From contig OY292276.1 of the NCBI GenBank assembly GCA_958496175.1, positions 61,393,080-61,457,079 of the forward strand: a DNA stretch of 64,000 nucleotides, written 5' to 3'. Shown one piece after another: positions 12,219 to 22,087 of the stretch. The notes under the pieces were generated by a model that was not told where the DNA came from, did not search any database, and was given only the letters and a program-made list of their open reading frames with translations. Origin of the DNA: Sisyra terminalis (Eukaryota; Arthropoda; Insecta; Neuroptera; Sisyridae). A program made the position numbers and the translations under genes. How positions within the stretch are numbered: the first letter of the stretch is position 1; every line of letters starts with the position of its first letter.

Positions 12219-12226
12219 GGTTAGAC

Positions 12227-12874
12227 CATACCCTAAAGATAGCTACTTAACCGACAAAAATATATCTGTTAGATAAACCCTACACAATAATCCTACATAA
12301 ATCACTATTCTTAGAAGAAAATAGGCATCTTTTATCCTGCGAATAACATTTGATCTCGATAAATGAGTGTCTTTAAAAAAATGCATTGCGTATCCATTAC
12401 ATTTAAACGACATTTAATTGCTGTTTTTAACATAAAAATGCCTTTAAATACCTTTTTAAAATGGCGGAAATGCGCCTGTAATATTGATTGAAATAGACGT
12501 ATATGTTGTCTTTGTTATACTCAAATATCATATATCAGGAGTTGTCAATTTGCTTCTTGGAAGACGAAGCTGGGTGGAGTCATAAATGGCGGCAAAATTT
12601 AAATTCAGTTACCATCTTTTTTGTATATTGAAAACTAAATGTACCTAATCAAAGTTATTTGAAATAAATTGAAAAAAAATTGTCAAAATTTTGGATAAAT
12701 TACTAAGAAATTGTTATTGCCATCTGGTGAATTTTGGAAAAAATTGGTTGTTAAACGCGGGAAAATAAATTAAGTTTTAAAATTAATACAATCTTAATTA
12801 CGTTAGTTTTGAAAATACATTTATAAAGTTGTACTTTTGATGTTATAACGAAATAAAAAAAGACTTATATACCC
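12227..12874. other. intergenic, no gene seen
   Basis: AT-rich stretch between the hAT MITE and a 9-bp-TSD hairpin. No coding frame, RNA gene or recognisable element was found. Confidence 0.4.
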
Positions 12875-13021
12875 CAAGGTTTATAAAATACACAGGTGGC
12901 CTCATGGTGACGTATCCAGAAGAAATTCGTACATATCTTCAAACTGATTCAATTTCAAAATTCTTCCTACGACGTCATTTTTTTTTTCTAATGGAGCAAC
13001 CTGTGTAATTTACAAAACTTG
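12875..13021. mobile_element. hairpin MITE, CAAGGTTTATAAA family, 9-bp duplication
   Basis: The inverted ends are CAAGGTTTATAAAATACACAG and CTGTGTAATTTACAAAACTTG. Flanking duplication TATATACCC occurs at 12866-12874 and 13022-13030. The body holds GACGTATCCAGAAGAAATTC and an ACGACGTCAT core. Nine-base duplications point to a Mutator-like (MULE) origin. Confidence 0.88.
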
Positions 13022-13657
13022 TATATACCCTACGAAATACAAAAGCATATGTAGCAAACTATAGAAGTCAATGGTAAATAATATGCAATTTATGAGTACC
13101 GTTTCGTAGCATATCTGATCACCGGCCATATTTATGTCTTTGCCCGTTTTTATTACAAGCATATCAGCTTTTCTATCTCTTAGTTCTTAACCAATCTTAT
13201 TACAATGCAACTTATTGTTAAATATGTTCCAAAAAGCAATTAAAAACATTTGGAAATGTCTTGTTTTAACAGGGATAGAAGTAGGGACATTTTAATTAAA
13301 ATTTATAAAATTTGCTAGTGCTTATATATTTTTAAAGACCATATAAACTTGAATAAATGAATGACTTCTGTTCTTTATCAATTAAAACTCCACCCTCTTG
13401 CCTCGCATTAAATTCAACTCTATGTCCTGTTAAAAAGGAATAATTTAAATTTAATGACTATAAATTATCCATAAATGATATTTTTTAACATATTTAACAA
13501 AAAGTTGACTAGAACATCGAATAAGACTCTAAAGAAATGGCCATAAATGATAAAGTATTGAAGTTTTTAAACATAATATCTCAAATCGAATTGCCAAACT
13601 TAAAAAACTGGTATAAGTATTTTCATGGTGCATCTAAACCAAAAGGTAGCCACCACT

Positions 13658-13795
13658 CAAGGTTTATAAAATACACAGGTTGCCCCATTAGAAAAAAAAA
13701 ATGACGTCATACGAAGAATTTTGAAATTTTAATCAGTCTGAAGATATGCACGAATTTCTTCTACATGAGGCCACCTGTGTATTTTATAAACCTTG
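13658..13795. mobile_element. hairpin MITE, CAAGGTTTATAAA family, perfect 9-bp duplication
   Basis: Flanks are GCCACCACT on both sides (13649-13657, 13796-13804). The copy is intact, 138 bp, with a TGACGTCA core near 13702. It lies just downstream of the Tctex gene's visible 3' end. Confidence 0.93.
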
Positions 13796-13804
13796 GCCAC
13801 CACT

Positions 13805-13851
13805 ATCCAAATAAGTGCCTTTAGGCACAAAAAGGTTGACAACCTCTGCTA
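13805..13851. repeat. possible hAT terminal fragment
   Basis: On the minus strand CAGAGGTTGTCAACCTTTTT matches the usual look of a hAT-type MITE end. The partner end was not found. Confidence 0.4.
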
Positions 13852-13958
13852 TATAGTCTTATTCTGACTCTCTTTCGGGAAAGAATTCCCCATTTTTACT
13901 AAGGATATGACAAAATTTTCAACTGATTTTTGAGAATTAAAATTCGTTGATCTTCTGC

Positions 13959-14503
13959 TCAACTTTCAAACAAATAGTCTTCTATGGAGCTCACATTCAT
14001 AAATAGTTCGGAAGTGTACGAATCGCATTCCGAGTCCCACAAACATCGCAACCCACTTTTGACTCCAGCTCCTTTTTGTTCGCCCAAATGCACCTGCACG
14101 ATAATCTTGAATCTTCGAAAATTCAATTCTAAAACCAAAACTATAAGTTCTAGATCATTAAATTTATCATTGGGAATACCTCGAACTCGATCTCGCACCA
14201 CATTGGCAATATTAGTCGTCCAAATTTTGGCGTCTTCACTGGAATATTCGTGGCCGTATAGGGTTTCTTTGAACACCTGATTGATTATATCTTTGACGGG
14301 CTGCGCCCGAAATCTGTAAGCCAAAAGTTTTTTATTCCTCTTTTCTCGGTAATTACGGATATAAATCGTTGAAAAATCAACATTTACTTGTACTGTAGTG
14401 GAGGTTTGATAAGGTAAGTACTTGGCGGCAATTCTTCGGCACTGGGCGCACGAGGCACTTCGATTTGCACAGAATCCTCGGACTCATAATCAGCACTGTC
14501 CAT
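13959..14503 (-). CDS. DYNLT2B: Tctex1-domain dynein light chain (DYNLT2B-like)
   Basis: Minus-strand exons are 14388-14503, 14180-14313 and 13959-14128, joined in phase (139 aa if exon 3 is read to its stop). Family role: Tctex-type light chains bind dynein intermediate chains; DYNLT2B belongs to the dynein-2 complex of retrograde intraflagellar transport. An acidic N-terminus (MDSADYESEDS) leads into the domain: 'QPVKDIINQVFKETL', 'FKIIVQVHLGEQKG' and 'RCLWDSECDSYTSELFMN'. Intron 2 is only 51 bp (14129-14179), is a multiple of three and lacks stops, so retention would add 17 residues in frame. Odd: after FMN the frame ends VSSIEDYLFES rather than the hydrophobic last strand normal for the family. 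GTGAGC at that point may be a donor to an exon I could not identify. Other Tctex-family members are possible. Confidence 0.82.
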
Positions 14504-14622
14504 ATCATGTTTTGGTAACATTTCTCTACAATATTTTTTTTGAAATTAAATCACATAAAAATGTCCACTTTGTTAAATCAATACAAAAAAAAAAGGTTAG
14601 GTTTGCCATTTGTTAACATTAC

Positions 14623-14636
14623 GTTGTCATGGAAAT
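14623..14636 (-). promoter_or_regulatory. RFX X-box-like motif upstream of the Tctex gene
   Basis: GTTGTCATGGAAAT resembles the X-box, with half sites around AT. It lies 120 bp upstream of the minus-strand start codon at 14503. A second looser candidate (TTTGCCATTTGTTAAC) lies about 20 bp closer to the gene. Confidence 0.45.
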
Positions 14637-15090
14637 TGAGAAATTAATGCGTAGCATTATGAAAATATAATGTAATATTTGGATTCATTTTCTTTACCTA
14701 AAAGTTATTTTAAAATTATTTTTGATTATAAGAATTTTGAAATCTTACCGCTTACATATTTCAAACTTTTCATGTCACGTTCCAAAAATAAACGGAAATT
14801 CAAGTCCTTTTCTGTCATTATATTATGCTATCTTCCATCTTTGTCTGGGTTGCACAAATATGGTCAAAAAGTTTCTTACAATCCGGCGACCGGTATTATT
14901 CGGAAAACGATTCGTGTGTTTCTCTTGTTTTTATTGAATTACTTTTTTCGAACTTATTCCTGTAGATAAGTATTGTTGATTTTTAAATTAAATTTATAAA
15001 CAATAAATATTTAGATACAAAAAGTTTCTTTGGAAATAAAAGCATATATTTAAGCCGGCAACAAATTGATATCATTTGGTTGATGTCTTC
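14637..15090. other. intergenic, no gene seen
   Basis: Two overlapping short open frames here have no family resemblance and no splice context. I found no element boundaries. Confidence 0.4.
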
Positions 15091-15220
15091 CAAGGTTTAT
15101 AAATTACACAGGTTGCCCCTTTAGAAAAAAAAAAATGACGTCATACGAAGAATTTTGAAATTTGTGAAATTTTGGTCATCACGTAGCGCATGAGGCCACC
15201 TGTGTATTTTATAAACCTTG
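15091..15220. mobile_element. hairpin MITE, CAAGGTTTATAAA family
   Basis: Ends CAAGGTTTATAAATTACAC and GTATTTTATAAACCTTG, with nine-base flanks GATGTCTTC and AATGTCTTC differing at one base. Contains TGACGTCA near 15138; about 30 bp of the usual interior is missing. Confidence 0.85.
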
Positions 15221-15461
15221 AATGTCTTCTACTATTAGTTAGTCAATCTTAAAGTAGTCAAGGTTTCGGCTGTCGTCAAGCCGAAACTACGACCGAAACC
15301 AAATTCGTAAGATAAAAACGTTAAAAAATCATTGTTTTTCACTTATTATTTGATTCTTCAACTATGAACACTGTGTAATTTCACTAATCCGGCACTATTT
15401 GAAAACCGGAGGGTGCCGGATTATTGGAATTATAATTTTGTTTAATATTAAAAAAACAGAA

Positions 15462-15697
15462 TTCAATTTAATGTATCAATCAAATTTTTCTTGTATTATT
15501 TTACATATTGCATTAATTTTATTTTAATTGTAATTTACCGTTGCCTAACTACTATGGACTTTTAGCGACTCTAGGGTCAATTAAATCCGATATCGAGAAA
15601 TATTGAAAATGTGCACGATATGAGAATCAAACCCATTACCACTTACCAATTTTGGAGTGGCCACCTTGGCCACTCGGCCACCAGTCCACTTGGCTAT
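15462..15697 (-). mobile_element. tRNA-derived SINE, copy 1
   Basis: On the minus strand the head GGCCGAGTGGCC resembles box A of a Ser/Leu-type tRNA, and GGGTTTGATTCTC sits in box B position. A conserved body follows (TTCTCGATATCGGATTTAAT, GTCGCTAAAAG, TAGGCAAC) and then an AT-rich tail. The same order appears on the plus strand at 38929-39132, and the second half at 28676-28795. Confidence 0.8.
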
Positions 15698-15844
15698 ATT
15701 GCATTAAATAATCCCAAAAAGGACTCAAAATTAAAAATTACTCCACACATGTCATAAAAATAAACTGTAAAATGACCCAACTGGTAGAACAACATATGGA
15801 GGTGTAATTTTTAATTTTGAGCCTTGAAGAAGTCAGGAATGACT

Positions 15845-16425
15845 CAAGGTTTATAAAATACACAGGTGGCCTCATGGTGGCTACGTGACGTATCCAGAAG
15901 AAATTCGTACATATCTTCAGACTGATGAAGTGTGCATAATTACACAATCGGCAGAATGTCAAAGTGAATAACTTCTGTTCTGATTGATATGCATGTCATA
16001 AGGCTATCATAAGGCTATCCTTATGTCCAGTTAACTCTCAAAAACGAGACAAGGATAGCCAAACTGGGTAGGATAATTGTGGAATAGCTGTATAGAGTGT
16101 TTGCTGCAGGTAGAAAGAGATAGAATTTCGGAATTCCTATCTCTTTCTACCTGCAGCAAACACTCTATACAGCTATTCCACAATTATCCTAACAAGTTGG
16201 ACTATTCTTAGTGAGTTAACAGCCCGTGGTTAGACCCCCCCCCTGATTAAGGAGTAGTCAATAAGAATCATCATTATAATCGAACGAAGATATGTAATAA
16301 AGGACAAACGTCTTTTAATGCACCTCCTCCAATAAACGTTATTTCACTGATTCAAATTTCAAAATTCTTCGTATGACGTCATTTTTTTTTTCTAATGGGG
16401 CAACCTGTGTAATTTATAAACCTTG
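15845..16425. mobile_element. interrupted CAAGGTTTATAAA MITE with nested 420-bp insert
   Basis: The left half (15845-15926) and the right half (16349-16425) of the hairpin MITE are separated by foreign DNA, with ACTGAT present at both junctions. The insert holds its own hairpin: 'aggataattgtggaatagc' and its inverse around a stem through TAGAAAGAGATAGA, about 16066-16190. A related piece occurs at 33522-33668. The outer MITE lacks a matching nine-base flank, so a rearrangement is possible instead of a simple insertion. Confidence 0.7.
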
Positions 16426-16429
16426 CTAA

Positions 16430-16942
16430 TTGGTCACAATTTAATTATTATATTTAAAACGACAAGGACTTAAACAGCATGGTTAATGATAAATGTATAA
16501 TAATTCCCATTTTTTTTTTCCCGAGAAAAAAACATTTTTGATGAGCAACAAATCAAATGACAGTTATCAACAATCAATGTGAAACAATGATATTATCGAG
16601 GGAAGGCAAAACGCTCGTGATTATTCCATATCGTAAGTGATCTTATGCGTGGCGTATGAGTTGATATTGTGTCGGGCGGGTTGATATCGGCCGGTGGGGC
16701 GTTCGTGTGTGCGCGCGCGCGCGCGCCGAATGAACGCAGCCAAATTGGCGCGCACTAAATTGGCTCGTTTGTTCGTCGATCCTTCCTCTTGAACTAAATG
16801 GTGGCTGGAGCCGCCGTTTGTCTCGTCTTCACTTCGTTATAATTTTTGCCGAAACTTTTTCACTGTTGTTATTAAAACTGGATTTTAACGCAATTATTCA
16901 GTAATATAAGTTTTTTTGTTATTGTTTTTCTTATTTTAATAT
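16430..16942 (+). promoter_or_regulatory. CpG-rich promoter and probable non-coding exon 1 of CNBP
   Basis: About 16640-16810 is far richer in CG than its surroundings and contains a pure GC dinucleotide run (about 16711-16726). A donor-like ATATGTAAGTATG lies at 16939-16951. It would pair with the acceptor at 17268-17269, giving an untranslated first exon that ends at 16942, as expected for CNBP genes. The transcription start cannot be placed. Confidence 0.5.
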
Positions 16943-17274
16943 GTAAGTATGCGTTTTATTGCCACTTTATTCTCGCGAACATAGCCGCATCGGGTTTGTT
17001 ACACGTGGTTTTTGGAACACGGCGTAATTGCACCGACTTACTGGCGATAGTTCATGGGGTTTTACGTTGGGAATTTGTTGATGTCGGTTGGGAATTGATT
17101 TGAATTGATTGGAATTTGTCAGGGATGGGATTTTAAAGGGGTTTCCGATGAAATTGTTAATTTTGCATGTTGGTCGTCCATTGTGTATATATGTTGTATA
17201 TGCAGTGGGAGAGAGATGGAGATAGGCATTTTTTTTTTAATGGGGAATTTTTTCTGTTTTTTTTTGTAGAAAAT

Positions 17275-17772
17275 ATGAGTTCGACCGTTTGTTATAAGTG
17301 TAACCGAACGGGACATTTCGCCCGGGAATGTACGCAAGGAGGAGGTGGTGGCGGCGGCGGTGGTCGTGACGGCGGTCGCATGGACTACGGAGGCGGTGGT
17401 CGCGGTCGCGAGAAGTGCTACAAGTGCAACCGGTTTGGACATTTTGCACGCGACTGCAAGGAGGACCAGGACCGATGCTACCGGTGCAACGGCACCGGCC
17501 ACATCGCCAAAAACTGTATGCACAGCGCCGAGTCGCCATCGTGCTACAACTGCAACAAGCCGGGCCATTTGGCGCGCTCCTGTCCCGAGGGCAACTCGGA
17601 CCGCGACATCGAGGGCGGTGGCGGTGGCGGCGGCCGTTTTTCCCAGCTCTGCTACAACTGCAACAAGACTGGCCACATCTCGAGAAACTGTCCGGAGAGC
17701 TCGAAAACGTGCTACATTTGCAGCAAGCCCGGCCACATCAGTCGCGACTGCGATCAGGACGATCGAAAATAA
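17275..17772 (+). CDS. CNBP: CNBP, CCHC zinc-knuckle nucleic-acid-binding protein, 165 aa
   Basis: CNBP binds single-stranded nucleic acids and G-rich elements and acts in transcription and cap-independent or uORF-linked translation control. One uninterrupted coding exon begins just after an acceptor at 17268-17269. Six CX2CX4HX4C knuckles are visible: [14 protein letters not shown] near residue 6, [56 protein letters not shown] and [15 protein letters not shown] Gly/Arg linker (residues about 22-47, RGG-like) lies between knuckles 1 and 2, and a second glycine run lies before knuckle 5. The ATG at 17275 is chosen because the first knuckle follows directly and upstream codons fall in intron sequence. 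The exon is much richer in GC than the flanks. Long open frames on the other strand (17119-17817) are shadows of this codon bias. Confidence 0.96.
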   Translation: MSSTVCYKCNRTGHFARECTQGGGGGGGGGRDGGRMDYGGGGRGREKCYKCNRFGHFARDCKEDQDRCYRCNGTGHIAKNCMHSAESPSCYNCNKPGHLARSCPEGNSDRDIEGGGGGGGRFSQLCYNCNKTGHISRNCPESSKTCYICSKPGHISRDCDQDDRK

Positions 17773-18390
17773 TCGCGCGGGGGAGACGCACACGGGATGG
17801 ACGGTGACGACGACCAAACTATTTCTTCTACTTCTTCTTCTTCATGTTGATGCTGTTGTTTGTTTAATGGACCAGTCGGCTAGCCGATCACAAACCGGTG
17901 CCAGCTTGCTACCATCCATTGCACATAACAATTCAAATAGTGTCACGAACATTCCAAATTCGTGACAATTGGTCCCCAAACCACCACCCCCAACAACCCC
18001 CTCCCACACTTTATTATTCACCCAACTACTTTAATCCTTACAGTCTACAGTTTACATTCACCATCGGAACCATCTTCCTCCCCCCCCCCAAAAAAAAAAC
18101 CCAACCCTCCATCAAGCAGGGCGGTTTTTTTCTCTTCTTTTTTTTTTTGTTTTGTTCAACTAAAATCATTGCTAATTATAACTATTAAACAAAAAAATAA
18201 AATATAGATGTATGTTTAAGATGTTATAGCCTTAAGATAGTTGACGCTCTAATATCTTACGGAATTCAAAGTTATGTTTTAACGGATTTGTGAAAAAAAA
18301 TATAAAATTTAAAATTGAAGGTGTATTTTTGTACATTTTTTTAATTTTTACGATCGAAAACTAAATAAAGATGACTTGAAAAATAATTAT
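17773..18390 (+). terminator. CNBP 3' UTR and polyadenylation signals
   Basis: Pyrimidine-rich, then AT-rich sequence follows the stop. AATAAA-type signals occur at about 18195 and about 18363. A probable 3' end is near 18215 or 18385. Confidence 0.5.
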
Positions 18391-18911
18391 AAAACAAACA
18401 TGTTTTGTTTGATCTAACAGAGAACTCAATATAGGCTTTTTTTACTCTCTATAAGAATATACGTGTGCAATTTTGCAAATCTTATTTTTCTACTTTGAAA
18501 TCTTTCATCAATATTTTTTTTTTTTTTTTTTTTGTTTGGCGTATGGAATAGTTTGTTTATTTCGTTGTACGTTTGTGGCACTAGAAATTAGCGAAAAAGG
18601 TTATTGAATAAATAAAAATAAATAATGAAGGAAGAAGTCGTTTGTTAAGACACTTAATAAAATAAAAAAAAACTATTGTAATAAGATACATTAAAAATGT
18701 TAAAAATTTCTTTTTTGTAAAGCTTGTAAGAAATATATAAAAATACATTTGAACATGTGTAGTTATTTTTTTTTTAACACATTTGGAGATGCGAAAACTG
18801 ATTGAACTTTAAAATGGGCGCCACGTGAAGTTAATACATAGAGGGCAGGCAAGTGTTGAGTAGATAAAATTCAGCGGTAAGTTCAAATTTATTATGGATG
18901 CTGATTTTCAT
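18391..18911. other. intergenic, no gene seen
   Basis: Very AT-rich, with a T-run near 18515-18532. No coding or RNA feature was recognised. Confidence 0.4.
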
Positions 18912-19065
18912 CAAGGTTTATAAATTACACAGGTTGCTCATTTAGAAAAAAAAATATGCCGCCATACGAAGAATTTTAAAATTGAATCAGTCTAAAGATA
19001 TGTACGAATTTCTTCTGGATACGTCACGTAACGCATGAGGCCACCTGTGTATTTCATAAGCCTTG
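18912..19065. mobile_element. hairpin MITE, CAAGGTTTATAAA family (first of an adjacent pair)
   Basis: Flanks GATTTTCAT at 18903-18911 and 19066-19074, identical. The inner palindrome is mutated (ATGCCGCCAT in place of ATGACGTCAT). Confidence 0.92.
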
Positions 19066-19074
19066 GATTTTCAT

Positions 19075-19227
19075 CTAGGTTTATAAAATGCACAGGTTTC
19101 CCTATTAAAAAAAAAATTATGACGTCATACGAGGAATTTTAAAATTTGAATCAATAAAGATATGAACGAATTTCTTCTGGATGCATCACGTAGCGTATGA
19201 GACCATCTGTGTATTTTATAAACCTTA
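19075..19227. mobile_element. hairpin MITE, CAAGGTTTATAAA family (second of the pair)
   Basis: Starts CTAGGTTTATAAAATGCAC, ends ATAAACCTTA. Flanked by the same GATTTTCAT at 19066-19074 and 19228-19236. It holds TGACGTCA near 19121. The two elements therefore share one nine-base site three times over. Confidence 0.92.
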
Positions 19228-19797
19228 GATTTTCATTAGGTACCATAAAAAAAATTGTAAAGGCTTTCGATAGAAAAAAATTTAGGACATCTGAATAAAA
19301 ACACAGGCCTGCAAAAAAATTTAGGCTCTCTCCTTGTTGCAGCAAACCCTTCAATTGCAAACAAAATTAATGCATTTATTTGCGAAATGGAAGCAAATTA
19401 ACGATGCACATATTGTATAGGCAAACGTGTGTACATATGTGTATCATATGTTGCCTACCCATTTAGGTTTATATAGAAGAGTGGCAGTCTTATATATCAG
19501 GGCATAAATCCATTGGAAAAAAGAGAATACTTATAACAAAAATGAAATGGAAAAATAAAATTTTTGGCTGTAATAAGTCATTTCACTGTATTTTTTGGCA
19601 CTTCAAATATAAAGTCCATTTCCTTCCATCATGTAAAATTTTCTCACAAAATGAGAAAATATAAATAAGTAGCAAATAATGCAATTTTCTTAAAAAAAAA
19701 GTTTGGTAAATTCCATGGAACAGATATATTAAGTAGCACGACAAATTTGTAACATTAACATTAATTAAACATAGATATCAATAAGAGTAATACCTAT

Positions 19798-19960
19798 AGG
19801 GGCCATTCATAAAATACGTCACGCTAAAATAAGCTTTCTCTGACTTCCTCTCCCCCGATTGTCACGCTGTGTCACACTTTCTGTGACCCCCCTAGAAATA
19901 TTTCGTCACAAAACTAAGACCCCTTCACTCCCGCTGAATATGATAAATTTCAATTAAAAC
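19798..19960. mobile_element. fragment with GGGGCCATTCATAAAATACG terminus
   Basis: The start resembles the terminal repeat of the 37300-37958 element (GGAGCCGTTCATAAAATACG) and is followed by the same TCACGCT-type motif. No opposite end was found, so this is a truncated relative. Confidence 0.5.
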
Positions 19961-19983
19961 TGCAAAAAAAATTTTTCAATTGA

Positions 19984-20301
19984 ACCTGTGAAAAATATCA
20001 AAAACTTTTATAGAGATAAGTTATAGCAAAAAAAAATGCTCTACAAAAAATGTCCTATAAAATTTTCTCATAAAATTGATGGTTGCGTCAAAAAATTGAA
20101 AAAAGTATTTAAATTCCTCGTTAGTTCAACTTTGACCTCGAATAACTTTTGAAGGAATAAATATATCAAAAACTTGTTAGAGACGACCTTTTTTGTAGAT
20201 CGTTCAATTTTCTACAAGAATATATCGTGGTCATTCCGAAATATTGTCACCAACGTGAGCTATAAAATTCCAAAGTGCAAGAGAATATGGTTCCCATGTT
20301 C
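19984..20301 (+). mobile_element. half copy of the TA-type long hairpin
   Basis: Matches one arm of the 8962-9950 element, from CCTGTGAAAAATATCAAAAA through GGTTGCGTCAAAAAATTG to 'attccaaagtgcaagagaat'. The other arm and both ends are missing. Confidence 0.85.
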
Positions 20302-21326
20302 CAATTACTCTGATAAAAAAACTTTAATCACCACATGACGTAAATTTTTCCGAGTTCCAAGTCAATTTTTCTTGAAATTGGGGACATAAAAGATATATAC
20401 ATAGCTTCTGAAATGCATCAAGTATTGTTTGCTATTTACAATTGGTTAAACTTTATTTGATACGAAACCTTTTCGTAGATGATAAGAAATATGGGGGAAA
20501 AGTACTCTTTAGAAGTGAACTTTTAAATTCTGGAAATTCAGAATTTTTGAATTTACTATTTAGAATATTGGTAGACATTGTCCAACTAAATATTTTCAAA
20601 TTTTACAGTTTTAAACAATATTCATATTAAGGGAATACTACGATTCTTTTAGACGGATTCTTATAGATTTCCACGAATAAAATTTTTCGATATTTCGTTT
20701 AGTTTAGGAAATGTCGAACCTTGAAAATGGAAAAAATAATTGATTTTTTTGACAGATTTTTCAGGATTTTCATAAAAAAAAAACGGTAAATGCTTACAAC
20801 CGTAACGAACGGAGGGTCCAGGGGCGAAGCCCCGATGGGGTTGAGGTACGAAACTCTTCCACCTCCCACAAAAAAATAGATGTTTATGTAATGCAATATT
20901 GCCAGATATGAAGGACACCTCCCAACTATCGCCGGGATTCCTGGACCCCTTGATTATATTTTTTTGGTACAAAAAGGAATTGATGGAGCTATGGTTGTAA
21001 TAGTATACCATTTTTCTCATGAAAATTCTTTATATTCTTTATCCTTGCGTTGTTATTATTAATATTTTGATAGTGTTTATAATTTTTTCATTTTTCATTG
21101 TATCATATTTCAGTTATCACCGTTATCACAAACCACTTAAAGCACTATCGAAAGTGGATTGAAAAGATCTTTTTTTATACTAAAGAAGTAAGTATACCTT
21201 CTCACGATTACATAAGTACTTTTGTGGGTTTTTTTTCTTACGACTAATTCTACGTTTTCATCAAAAGATTTTTAAACTATGAAACCACAAAATATTTGTA
21301 AATCCGATTTATGTGTAAAAATTATG
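20302..21326. other. intergenic, no gene seen
   Basis: A few open frames of 60-120 codons occur (for example 20661-21020 on the minus strand) but none has a recognisable motif. GGGTCCAGGGGCGAAGCCCC near 20813-20832 is a local GC-rich palindromic piece. Confidence 0.4.
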
Positions 21327-21340
21327 GTTCCCATGGTTTA
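21327..21340 (+). promoter_or_regulatory. weak X-box-like motif upstream of the CFAP141-like gene
   Basis: GTTCCCATGGTTTA lies 50 bp before the start codon. The left half site is good and the right half is poor. Similar GTTCCCATGTT sequence occurs inside the TA-type hairpin arms, so a chance or element-derived origin is possible. Confidence 0.3.
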
Positions 21341-21389
21341 AATTCTCTTATTTTATGTCAAACACGTACTTTATTCATACATTTTAACG

Positions 21390-22056
21390 ATGGACTTGGA
21401 AAAATCGGAGGCAAATCGACAATATTCAATTTACTTGTACGTTTATATTTGCACTATGGCAGCCTATAGGCTAAAACCTAATGTTTAATCTCAATTAAAA
21501 TCAAACCTACCTCTTAATCTTCGGCAATTTCTTCCCACAACTGTTCATAACTTCCTCAAAATTCTGAAAATTCAAAGGAAAAGGATTGTCAAAAAGTGTT
21601 TGTAAATCAAAAGGAATTATTTACATGTCCTGATTTCTTACTTGAAGCAAAATATTTTCGTCTACACTAAACCATTTTTTCTTTTTCTTTTTGCTCCAGA
21701 AACCGATTGATTACATTGATTGATCCGAACAAAATTTGGGAAGTGGATCCATTGATTCATATTGGCTTGCGACCGCAATATTCCACGTTGAGTTCCGAGC
21801 TTCAAATTGTCGCACGAATCAATTTAGAAGTACAAAATAAAAGTGGTTGAACTTTTTAGCGTAGAAAGATTGCGAAAATTAAACTTTTCAATCTACGACT
21901 TTAAGTTCCATCAATTAAGCTTGAATTACTAATACATAAAGAAATCTCTTACAGAGACGTCGGGACGCGTTAAAAGCGCTCTTCGAAACTGATCGAAAAG
22001 AACATGAGGCCGCTTTGCACCACGTGGGTTTGTCATTCTTGCGAACACATCCGTGA
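21390..22056 (+). CDS. CFAP141-like small ciliary protein, 3 exons, 92 aa
   Basis: Exons 21390-21436, 21700-21829 and 21955-22056 join in phase with GT..AG borders and a strong pyrimidine tract before exon 2. The product is 92 aa: MDLEKSEANRQYSIYL at the start, then 'DPNKIWEVDPLIHIG', 'YSTLSSELQIVARI', and a charged helix 'RRDALKALFETDRKEHE' ending in LSFLRTHP. The YxTL block followed by a helix and an ALxxLFExxxxxxxxxLxxxGxxF pattern resembles CFAP141 (C1orf189), a small protein inside axonemal doublet microtubules, of similar length (about 100 aa). The resemblance is from memory and limited to the second half. The stop codon lies 31 bp from the UGT stop on the other strand. Sperm or ciliated-neuron expression is an inference. 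Confidence 0.6.
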
Positions 22057-22087
22057 AATGTAATCAATTGGCAACAAAACTTTATTT

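Noticed and set aside
17119..17817. 232-codon minus-strand frame over CNBP
   Set aside because: It is antisense to a zinc-knuckle exon with strong codon bias; its Ala/Val-rich translation is what a reversed CNBP gives.
21114..21187. Plus-strand exon candidate (VITVITNHLKHYRKW...)
   Set aside because: Good acceptor and donor, but its phase does not fit exon 2 of the CFAP141-like gene, and a clean ATG exon at 21390 does.
21530..21690. Minus-strand exon-like pieces (NFEEVMNSCGKKLPKIKR; KKWFSVDENILLQ)
   Set aside because: Splice-like borders exist, but one piece is the reverse of the polypyrimidine tract of the CFAP141-like exon 2, and no family match or further exon was found.
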